Below, one piece after another: positions 28,541 to 39,700 of a stretch of 64,000 nucleotides of DNA. The stretch lies in NCBI GenBank assembly GCA_949987565.1, contig OX465110.1:20107773-20171772 (forward strand). The letters run 5' to 3'. The position numbers and the translations under genes are program-made. Source of the stretch: Luidia sarsii. Lineage: Eukaryota; Echinodermata; Asteroidea; Paxillosida; Luidiidae. The stretch's first letter is position 1. The number at the start of each line of letters is the position of its first letter. The notes beneath the pieces were generated by a model that did no database searches, was not told the origin of the DNA, and saw only the letters and a list, made by a program, of their open reading frames with translations.

Positions 28541-29907
28541 TATTTTGGTAACTTTAATTTTGGTATAATATGATGTGAATATAATCCCCATATCAGTGAA
28601 AGAAATGGCTGGATTTTTTTTATAATCCACTTCAAATGATCCTAGGAATTTTAATTTTCTTCCTGGTCTCCTAGACACACTTTTGGCCCTTTTCACAATA
28701 TGTGATTGAAATAACGATATTATATTTATTCATTATTTAGATTATTTATTTCTTGTAGGGCCCAGAAATGATCCTAGAGGGGAGGAAATAATATGCTAAA
28801 CGGACCCGTAGGCACCTTGATTTTCTAAAATGGTGGAATTTGCCAAGACGTGTTCTACGGACCCCTGGGTGACTCCTGAGCAATTATCAGCCGAATCTGA
28901 AGGCATAAACGACCGGTATTTAGTCAAATTAATGACATAGGGTTATAGCCTTGCCATTTTTGACCATGCACTTTTTTTTATTACGATGATTTAAACTGTG
29001 CAATCTATCCACAAATTAGTTCTACGGGCCGCCAGGAGTCGTCTGAGGCATTTTCCAGCAAAGTTCACATACATTTTGGGACATTTTTTATATATACCAG
29101 CTAAGTGTAAGCCTTCCCATTTCTGCCAATTGTGGACTAAGAAAACTTCAATGGTGATCGAAATCAGAACCAAACTTTATTAAACTTCAGAAACACCGAC
29201 CAGATACACACAATCAAACCCAATGGGAAAGACCAACCTTACACGGGCTTCATATACATGGTGGAAACACTGACCAGAGGCATACACAATCCAACGGGAA
29301 AGACAGACCAAAGAATTTTGCCAGAGTTCATCAAATCCAGGAATACAAAATCTCTGCGACAAGTAGTAGGGCCTAATTGATTAATGTTTATTCATTTAGT
29401 TCCATATTAATTGTCCTAATCGTTCAGGGGGAGGGAGAGAGGGAGGGGAGGGGGAGAGGGAGAGGGAGGGGGAGAGATAGAGAGGGAGGGGGAGAAGAAA
29501 AGAGGAAGGAGAACTTTAGGTCCCTAGTAAGCAGCAAATTAATTCAATTCACTTCATTTTCATTGAGTGGCTATCAGCCCATTTCAATCTGGATAAACAG
29601 TATGCATTTCAATACTAAACTTTAGACATAAAAATGTTTAATCATAAAGGACTCAGTACAACTTTTGTGTCAGCAAAGTAGTTCATTTTTTATTCTAATC
29701 AAATCAAATCATTTGAATTAAACTGGAGTTTCATTAATATTCGTGAACCAGTCAAAATGACTGGCCCCCTGCCAGCAAGCACAGTAAGTGCTGTCATGAT
29801 ATACATGGAGAAAAATGTAAAGCCGATTGACTAGAAATTGGAATTTTCCTACGCGTTTCTTCGACACGTGTATGGCGTCATAATACTGATGACGTTGCAC
29901 TAATCAT
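28541..29907. other. Intergenic sequence
   Basis: No gene recognised. A purine tract (GGGAGAG)n lies at about 29405-29515. Confidence 0.5.
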
Positions 29908-30149
29908 GGCCCAATTTCATAGAGCCGCTTAAGAGTGAAAATCTGCTAAGCAGGAAAATTCTGCCCCGTATAAACAGGATTACAAACCACATTAGGATAC
30001 AATCGCTATTGTTTTTGACTTGTAGTCCACAATTCTTTACTTAGCATAAAATAAAAAGTGAAGTTTGGGTTGGCAAACTGATCCTATGAAACATGACATT
30101 TTGCGCTTGAGCATATTTTGGTGCTTAAGCGGCTCTATGAAATTGACCC
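29908..30149. mobile_element. MITE-like family A, complete copy
   Basis: Ends GGCCCAATTTCATAGAGCCG and CGGCTCTATGAAATTGACCC, about 26-bp inverted repeats, 242 bp. Best copy of the family here. Confidence 0.8.
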
Positions 30150-31863
30150 CATGTCTGTTAGCCTGCGAAACCTCTTAGTGGGCAGTAGGCTTTTAGAGGG
30201 CACCACAGCTGGTAATTTTCTCAATTATCATCCCATCTTATGGGAGTGATCATTTTTGAGTCAGTGTGCGGATTGGCGTGATACCGATCAAGACCAATTT
30301 GTGACGCAAGCGGCGAGCTTCTATCAATAAATACATGTCTACAAATTAAGGCTGGCCTTAAGGCGAGAGGAATTAATTATGAATACTATAAGCACAGAAG
30401 CAGGGGTCTAATTCACTCTCATGCACAGAAAGTTTCAGCAGGGGAAGCGTAAATTATCATACTGAAATAATCCAAAACACCACAAAAATTCAAAGGGCCT
30501 TTGAAAAAGGTCCCACCAGAATGGAAAATATCAGGCATGTGTAGTGTCTGAGATTTGTATATTTTGTCATTCTAAACGGTAACATTTTACAACAGTCTGT
30601 GACAGTAAACATTGTTTTCGTACCACTTCAGATAAATACTTGCTCCCCCCTTTTTCTGACTTTTGCTTTGGTTTTGATTCAGTGTCAGAAATGGTAAGCA
30701 TCCCAGTTGCATTGCTCCTTTCAATTACATGTATTATTATTTTTATTTATTTTTTTAAGAAAAGACTACAATGGCTCTTTGGTTCCATGCTGTTAGGTCA
30801 ACCTCATTCTTTCGTCTGAATCTTGGTGGACTAATGTCACAGCAAACATAAACATTATAACGTCAAAATCGATCAACATTAGCACAACAGTATTGGTCAG
30901 TGATGATGATTTGACAGGACATTCTGTGTTGAGCGGATTTCTTAATTAGTTCGTTATAATGCTGCTAACTACAGTCCGTACAATAAAAAAAGAGCTTGGC
31001 CATGTTCATTACACCAGTATAGACCGTGTGCTGGTGTTGACGTGGCAACGTTGAATTTGGCAGTACTTTTGACATCGGTGACAATAACACGTAGCTAACA
31101 AGCCAGCTGTGGGCACGGATGGCCTGGATGAGTGGACGAACGTACCACAGTATTTAATGAGGCCGTGGTCGAGCTCAACTTGTGTATATGGACTGTACAC
31201 ATCTGATGGGGCAAAACCTTCCGTGAAGTTCCATTATCTCCGAGTTATACCTTAATAATATTCAAGGTCAACTCTGTGACCTTTTCCTCCCCTATCCTAT
31301 GCTGTCGTCAATGATTGGAGAGTTTTCTGGGAACTTGCAAAAATTTGTCAAAGAATACTTTGTCATGGTTCGCACAGTATCCATCGTTTGCAGAATAAAA
31401 CAAACAAAAACATGTTTCTCGTCCGGGTTTTATTTTAAAGGAGGAAGAGACGCTTTGTTTACATTTTATACATTTTTTTTTTCATGATAGCCGCCATTTT
31501 AAAATTGCCTACAAACCAATAGTGTTAGTCTTTCCACTGTTCAAAGACCCTTTTAAAATGAAAGACAAGTTGTACCAGAACATTTTAAATTGTACACTTT
31601 ATTTGAACGATGAATTTGTGGATTTTTTTTTATTTTGACTGCATTTTTCAAAAATAACAAAATATAAAAACCTCAAGATGGCCCTGAAAAAGGAAGCGGG
31701 CAGGGACGAGAAATATGTTGTTTTTTATTCGGCTAATACAAGTTACACAGAGGTTTCTTTGGAACTTTTTAGGGTCTTAGGTTTTTCTAGGGGTTTGTTT
31801 CTGGGAATATTTGCCATGGATCCTGTACAATGAAACTGCTGCCATTACCTTTGTGTCACTGTC
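30150..31863. other. Intergenic sequence, AT-rich
   Basis: No gene seen. A weak hammerhead-family remnant is at about 30497-30540 (TTTGAAAAAGGTCCCACCAG). Confidence 0.5.
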
Positions 31864-33215
31864 CACTTCTCCCCTTCTCTCACCTCCCCCTGTCTCTATT
31901 TCTCCCCTTCTCTCACCTCCCCCTGTCTCTATTTCTCCCCTTCTCTCACCTCCCCCTGACTCTATTTCTCCCCTTCTCTCACCTCCCCCTGTCTCTATTT
32001 CTCCCCTTCTCTCACCTCCCCCTGACTCTATTTCTCCCCTTCTCTCACCTCCCCCTGTCTCTATTTCTCCCCTTCTCTCACCTCCCTCTGTCTCTATTTC
32101 TCCCCTTCTCTCACCTCCCCCTGTCTCTATTTCTCCCCTTCTCTCACCTCCCCCTGTCTCTATTTCTCCCCTTCTCTCACCTCCCCCTGTCTCTATTTCT
32201 CCCCTTCTCTCACCTCCCTCTGTCTCTATTTCTCCCCTTCTCTCACCTCCCCCTGACTCTATTTCTCCCCTTCTCTCACCTCCCCCTGTCTCTATTTCTC
32301 CCCTTCTCTCACCTCCCCCTGTCTCTATTTCTCCCCTTCTCTCACCTCCCCCTGTCTCTATTTCTCCCCTTCTCTCACCTCCCTCTGTCTCTATTTCCCC
32401 CTTCTCTCACCTCCCCCTGTCTCTATTTCTCCCCTTCTCTTACCTCCCCCTGTCTCTATTTCTCCCCTTCTCTCACCTCCCCCTGTCTCTATTTCTCCCC
32501 TTCTCTCACCTCCCCCTGTCTCTATTTCTCCCCTTCTCTCACCTCCCTCTGTCTCTATTTCCCCCCTTCTCTCACCTCCCCCTGTCTCTATTTCTCCCCT
32601 TCTCTCACCTCCCCCTGTCTCTATTTCTCCCCTTCTCTCACCTCCCCCTGTCTCTATTTCTCCCCTTCTCTCACCTCACCCTGTCTCTATTTCTCCCCTT
32701 CTCTCACCTCACCCTGTCTCTATTTCTCCCCTTCTCTTACCTCCCCTGTCTCTATTTCTCCCCTTCTCTCACCTCACCCTGTCTCTATTTCTCCCCTTCT
32801 CTCACCTCCCTCTGTCTCTATTTCTCCCCTTCTCTCACCTCCCTCTGTCTCTATTTCTCCCCTTCTCTCACCTCACCCTGTCTCTATTTCTCCCCTTCTC
32901 TCACCTCCCCCTGTCTCTATTTCTCCCCTTCTCTCACCTCCCCCTGTCTCTATTTCTCCCCTTCTCTCACCTCCCCCTGTCTCTATTTCTCCCCTTCTCT
33001 CACCTCCCTCTGTCTCTATTTCCCCCTTCTCTCACCTCCCCCTGTCTCTATTTCTCCCCTTCTCTTACCTCCCCCTGTCTCTATTTCTCCCCTTCTCTCA
33101 CCTCACCCTGTCTCTATTTCTCCCCTTCTCTCACCTCCCTCTGTCTCTATTTCTCCCCTTCTCTCACCTCCCCCTGTCTCTATTTCTCCCCTTCTCTCAC
33201 CTCACCCTGTCTGTC
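31864..33215. repeat. 33-bp pyrimidine minisatellite, about 41 copies
   Basis: Unit built from TCTCACCTCCCCCTGTCTC plus TATTTCTCCCCTTC, highly uniform. Because 33 is a multiple of three, frames stay open for up to 584 codons, which I treat as artefact. It lies downstream of the IPO4 stop and may be in its 3' UTR. Confidence 0.97.
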
Positions 33216-33503
33216 TCTCTTTGTAGCTCTGGTTATCATGATCTTTATATTCCTCTCTCAGTATGCCTCATCCAGCCTGTCCATCTACCGGGTGTATGTC
33301 TATCTCTCTTCTCCATCTCTTTCTTTCTCACTGTCTCTTTGCCTGTCTCTCCGTCAATGGTTATCCTTCTGTCTCTGATTATCAGGAGCTGTTTTTTTCT
33401 TTCCTCGTCTCTCTTTGATTATGATTCCGTTTCTTTCTGTCTATCTCTGACTTTGTCTCTCTCACTCTCACTGTTTTATCTCTCTGCATCTCCCCTTCTT
33501 TCT

Positions 33504-33508
<5 letters not shown>

Positions 33509-33537
<29 letters not shown>

Positions 33538-33590
33538 CTCTCTCTCTCTGTCTCTGTCTCTCTCCCTCTCTCTCATTCTGCTGAGGTCAG
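33509..33590. repeat. (TG)n followed by (TC)n
   Basis: TGTGTG for about 30 bp then TCTC-rich sequence, ending about 10 nt from the IPO4 stop codon. Confidence 0.9.
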
Positions 33591-33599
33591 AGCAGCGGG

Positions 33600-33751
33600 T
33601 CACGATGGCCCTTGCGATTCTGCGGAGGACGCGGCGGCCATGTTCAGCTGGGTGGCCAGGTGCTCAGGCAGCGAGACCAGGACTGAGCTCAGGACATCTG
33701 GCTGGCTCTGCCTCACGCCTCCGACAATCTGCACCACACAGGAGGTGGCAA
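33600..33751 (-). CDS. IPO4: IPO4 exon w19, C-terminus and stop
   Basis: Residues 908-957: [49 protein letters not shown], stop TGA at 33602-33600. Acceptor TTCTTCAG at 33752-33753 keeps frame with w18; a nearer GTGCAG would not. I see no clear AATAAA on the minus strand before the 33-bp array, so the 3' UTR may run into repeats. Confidence 0.8.
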
Positions 33752-36700
33752 CTGAAGAACCCCCCCCAAAAAACAAACAACAAAAACCAAAATCAAAATC
33801 AATGGTATCCCAAAAATGTATGTAAGATTCTGGCTAGATAAGACTTGAAGGTTTACATGGGGGAAATACTAAGTGGAAGGTTTGCATGGTTGAAATACTA
33901 AGTGGAAGGTTTACATGGTGGAAATACTAAGTGGAAGGTTTACATGGTGGAAATTCTAAGTGGAAGGTTTTTCAGAGCCACACTGAAAGATTAATGCTAC
34001 ATGGTGTCACTGCAAACCTTCCACTTAAGATTCTTGCTACCACACAACATGTCTAGTCACCGGAGAATCTTACTAGAAGGGCACTTTAGTAATATCTATC
34101 TCTCAAGAATGAATGTGGCTCTGAGAAGAGTGGGTACATTTCGACCAGGGTGTGTCTCTGGCTGTCGACAGGGGACTGACATTCCTCATTGAGTTTGCAA
34201 CACACTTTAACTCTGGCGTAACCTCATCGAGATCTAACCAAAAAAAAGCGCAGTGGGAATTTGTGTTGCACAGCTATAAAGGAAAGACATCAAGAACAGG
34301 AACAAAGTTCTTCTGAAAACTGGTCAAGTCCATCATGAAAATAACAAATATATAGGGTACCAGTGAAGATGTCTTGCATAAAGGCGTGCACGAACACTGG
34401 CTGAGCCAGACTACAGGGAAGCGCTGAAAGTTGAAGGGAGACCCCACAAGGCCTGTGGACTCACACTCTTTGAGTTGGTTGCCGTGGAGGACATGGGCAA
34501 ACATGGCGAGGAGACTGGGCAGATTTTGGAGGACGGTGGGCTGTCCGGCCTGGTACAGCTGCAGCAGGCACCGGTACACCGTGTCATTCTCCTCTAGGTC
34601 CTCCTGCAGTGGTAGGAACTTCAGCAGCATGGGCACCACCTGCAGTACCAGGGTACCAGTGAGAGTGAATGTACTGTCAATTGTGGGGTACCAGTGAGAG
34701 GGAGATGCATATATCATCAAGTGTGGGTACCAGTGAGAGGTACTGTATGTATTACCATATGCCGGTACCAGTGAGAGTGAATGTACTGTCAATTGTGGGG
34801 TACCAGTGAGAGGGACATGTATATATCATCAAGTGTGGGTACCAGTGAGAGGTACTGTATGTATTACCATATGCCGGTACCAGTGAGAGGTATACATATA
34901 GCATGGATATTAATGAGAAGTATGATTTATCAAGTGTGGGTACCAGTGAGAGGTACTGTATGCATTACCATATGCGAGGTATACATATAGCATGGATACT
35001 AATGAGAAGTATGATTTATCAAGTGTGGGTACCAGTGAGAGCTATATATATTATCAAAAGTGGGTACCAGTGAAAAGAATGTATTATCAAATGTGAGTAC
35101 CATTAACATGATGAAGAGCCATGTAGTGTCAACTGTTGGGTACCAGTGAGGGGTATGCAATGCATACAGAGTACCAGGGAAGTATTGTGCATTTAGTTCT
35201 TTCAGGGTGGATACCAGCGAGTGGGCTCATCAAGCACTTACCTCATCCAGGGGTACCAGTGAGTGGTTGGTCATGATCAGCCGGCACACTGCGGCGCACA
35301 CATTGTCCACAACTCGTCGGTTGCTTTCCTGCCCCATAACTGAGGACAACGCCTGCAGAATGCTGGCAAAATGCCTGCTTGACGGTTAAGGGGAAAACTC
35401 TGGCCAACATTTGCAACAATTATGTATGATTAAAATACAAAAGGCATTGAATTCGGTTGGTTTTTAAGAGCACCCTTGGCTGTAGGAAGATTACTAACCA
35501 GATTTTGAATAAATACAAGAATAACGATTCTGTACCTCCTTTGACCGACTCACAACTGAGCCTGTGTGGATTTCAATGAATGAAAAAGGTCAGTTTTCAG
35601 CGAGGTTTTAAAAGTCTTGAGGAATGGTCATTACGAATATGCGTACTCTGCCCGTCGTCAGGAGACAGCTGGATTGCAACTACCGGTATCGTCAGTGTTT
35701 GAAAAAAACAAAAAAACGCATGAATGAAACCTGTATGGTGATCATCGTCACTGGAATAGGCCTGACACCAAGTGGTTAAGGCTGGTAAGCATGGGTTTTT
35801 CTTTCATGAAAATGGCAGCATTCAAAGCGCTAAGAGTTCACAGCATGTCTGGTACTGGTATCTACTTCCACTTGAGTAAGTTACTTTAACAAAATTTGTC
35901 AGGTCGAAACTCGGATTGGTGCAAAAGGTGTGTAGGAGCTTAAACCGAGAGATTGACGATGATCGCAGAGATCTGAGAGATCTCCGAGCCTCTCAGGAGG
36001 AGGAGGCTCAGGAGCGTCTTCGTCTTCTCGTTTTTTTTGTTGTTCTTCCACCACCGACAGAAAAAAAAGGGCAGTGGTTCAGGTCGAGGCCCTGCGTGCA
36101 TGGATACGGGTAGGCAGCTTCGCCGCCATTCTGTGCCGCCACTCCCAGGCCAAAGATGGCGTTGCTGCGGACCTCCTCGTCCTCCTCCTTAGCCATGCGC
36201 AGGAAGACGGGCAGCAGGTGCGGCAGGAAGGGCTGGGCCGCCTCACCCATCCCCACCACCGACTCTGACAGCGTGCCCACGGCAAAGGACTTCTCCGCCG
36301 ACGAGCACGACTTCTTCTGCATCAGATCAGAGGGGGACAAAGACTGGCTGACTTTCAGGACGCAGTAAACCACTCTGCTCAAATAGGCCACTTCACCTCT
36401 CTACAGAGCACATTGCAAGACTGTGGTCTATAGCCTTGCAATGTGCTCTGTAGAGAAGTACACTCTTGAATCACATTCTCCTCCACATATCTAGAGAGGA
36501 GAGCTACAATGTCTGGGACTAGGGAAAGGGCAAGGATTCAGGCCTTACCGTCCTGGCAAGCAAGAGAGGCAGAGTGCCGGCAAAGTAGGGAGCAAAGGTC
36601 TGTCCACCCAGAGCCCTAGCCAGGGAAGGGATGATGTCACCGGCGTACTCCACCAGCATAGCGTCATACTCAGCCTGCTCCCCGTCCTCATCTTCATCCT

Positions 36701-39700
36701 CATCCTCGTCCTGGTCCTGACAGGCAGTCTGGAGGAAGAGGCAGGTTCAAGATAACGGGAGAGGAGGAAGAAGAGGGGAAAGAGGGGTAAAAACGAAATG
36801 AGGAGGATGATGAGGATGCAAGGGAGGCAAATGAGTAGAGGAGGAAGGAGGGCGAAGAAGGCAATGAGGAAGAGGAACAAGAAGAGGTGGAGAAAAGGGA
36901 GAGGGAGGGGAGAGGCATAGCCAGAGGGATAGGCAGAGGGAAAGGGAGAGGGAGAGGGAGAGGGATAGGCAGAGGGAGAGGGATAGGCAGAGGCAGAGGG
37001 AGAGGGAGAGGGAGGGGAGGGGAGAGGGAGAGGGATAGGGAGAGGAATATGGAGAGGAATATGGAGAGGGAGAGGCAGAGGCAGAGGGAGGGGAGAGGGA
37101 GGGGAGAGGCAGAGGAAGAGGCATAGGAAGAGGCAGAGGAAGAGGCAGAGTGAGGGGAGAGGGAGGGGCAGAGGGAGAGGGAGAGAGAAAGGGAGAGGGA
37201 GTTGAAAAGGGAGAGACAGAGGCAGAGACAAATGAAGAGGGAGAGACAGATGCAGAGGGAGAGGTAGATGAAGAGGAAGAGGGAGAGGCAGATGCAGAGG
37301 GGGAGGTAGATGAAGAGGAAGAGGGAGAGGCAGATGCAGAGGGAGAGGTAGATGAAGAGGAAGAGGGAGAGGCAGATGCAGAGGGAGAGGTAGATGAAGA
37401 GGAAGAGGGAGAGGCAGATGCAGATGCAGAGGTAGAGGTAGGGGAAGAGAGAGAGGAAGAGGCAGAGGGAGAATTCACTATAAAAAAACACATTTTTTTG
37501 GCTATCATTGTTTTAAACATTTGGCTTGAACCCACACTGAACCCCTTGATAAGCCCAAGACATAAAGATAACATGCCTATTGAATGCTGATTGAACATGC
37601 ATAAGCCAAGTTAAGGGCCTAAGGTTTGGACCCTTGAAGGATCCTTGAAGGATCCCACGTTAATTGTCTAGAGGGCCGGGGATTTGGTCTGCTCAACCTT
37701 GCGCTGGAGGATGTTACGGACGGCACTGCTGATTCCGCTGCGGTTGCTTTGCTCCATCACCATGGCGCCCTGCAGCGCCCCCAGCATCTCGTTCAGCGTC
37801 TCCAGCGTGGCCATGACGACCGTCCGGTCCGTCTCCGTGTTGACGATGTGGATGAAGTGGGGTACAGTCTGGTCCACTGCCTTGGCCACAGCTGGCAATA
37901 GAAGGAAGAAAATGACAACTTCATAGGCGTATAGGTGAGATTTGGCAATACCACATCTATCGTTAGTAAATCAATGATTCTATGGAATTAATTCTATAGG
38001 GTTTGTTGGAACAGACTATGTCATAACTGACTATAGGTACCAGTTAATTCTATAGGGTTTGTAGAAATACCACAACCACACTTAATCAACATACAAATCA
38101 ACCGCAATGGGAGACATTCTGCCAGTCTCACACGGCGAATTTCTCATTTCGTCGCGGAAGATAAACTAAAACTGTGGACACATGGTAGAATCACTCTCAA
38201 GAATGTCGCGGTAAGTTACCGCATGGCCGTCAAAACAACAAAACCAGTCCAGTGGTAACACGGCTTGAGAGTGGAGTACAGGTACCTGCCAATTGTGCTG
38301 GGTTGCTCAGAGTGACCATCTTGTAGAGACTGCAGCTCAGCTGGCCTGAGCAGGTGATGGCCGCCTTCTTGACGTTGCTTGCTGGGTAATCAATCAGCTT
38401 GATCATCTCACTGAAGCAGCTGTCCAAGTGCGGCATGAAAGCACGCCTGCACACAAAACGATAGGCTAGCGTAACACCATGAATATGCACGCAATGCATA
38501 GAAATGGATGAATATGTAAAGTGATGATCATGTAAAGTAATGCAAGAAGGCATCAATTCATGACACACAGTGAGGCATGAATATGAATAATAATGCATGC
38601 ATATGCATAGTAATACATGAATATGTATACTTATGCATGAATGTACATGAATGTGTAAATGGGAGGTGATCTGCCAAAATGAGTCTCTTCTCGCACAGCC
38701 CTTATCATGCACAGAGTGACAAAATGTTCTTGAGGTGAAAAACAAATCTATCATTCTCCTGATGACGGCCAGAGCATACTGGTCGAAACGTCGAGTTACC
38801 ACTCAGGTTCTTTTCAGAACCATACCTCTTCCTTTAAGAAACCTAATACATGGTGTTCACCGCAAACCTTCCTATATTGATTCACCCACCATGCAAAGCC
38901 TTACATGTAAGTCTCATTTAACAAATCTATCATTTTTTTTTTTTTTTGGTTTATATTGCCTAGTTAGTGTCCATATTTTCATATTGGCCAATTGAAAACT
39001 TGGTTTTTATTATAAAACTTGAAATGTAGTACAAAGCCACGATTCTGATTTTTCCACAATCTGACCCATTTTCACGGAGCCCGTCACAAACATGTATAAA
39101 AATTATCAATAGTGTGTCAATGGTGAATATTCATTTACAATCTCTGAACATTTTCTGAATACAAACTGAGTTCGCTTGGAAAAAAAAAAAGGGGCCCACA
39201 GCCCGAACCCCGGAGTTGAGACTAGCGCCAGAAAGAACTCCATGAATATGTATTGGATATTCAGTGGTTCCCTCATGCATATTCATGGCAGGGGGTGGGG
39301 CTGATGGTTTGATGAGCAACTCACCCGGTGTTGGTGGCGATCTCTCCCAAGGAATTACAGGCGTCCTCCTTCTCCTCCATGTAGGAGTTCTCCACGCTGT
39401 ACCTGCCGCCCAAATCGACAAGGAAATTACGATGATCCAAATGCCATGAAGCAAAATCGCTATCCTTCAGGAAAAATGGGCAACGAAAACTTTGACTGAG
39501 CCCTTCCTTCTTGTACATGTACAGTATGTACAGTGTACATGTACATCTGTTTTGTCCTTGTCACTCTGCCTTTGAGAAAGGTCCTGCTAGAATCGAAACG
39601 TCAGGCCCACTAAATATTGAGAGCAATCTCGACGTTCGAAAAAAAGAAACCCCAAGACAATCTGAGTGTGTTTGCCTCTGACCCTTGTATCTCCTCCAAG

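Noticed and set aside
27801..28696. Gly/Gln/Arg and Pro/Cys/Leu frames
   Set aside because: Pentanucleotide GGCAG array, no family resemblance.
31811..33584. Open frames of 471 and 584 codons
   Set aside because: They read through a 33-bp pyrimidine minisatellite (period divisible by three) and have no domain; stop-free by composition.
33727..33732. GTGCAG as acceptor of the last IPO4 exon
   Set aside because: It would put the C-terminal sequence out of frame with exon w18; the CTTCAG at 33752 restores it and extends the homology.
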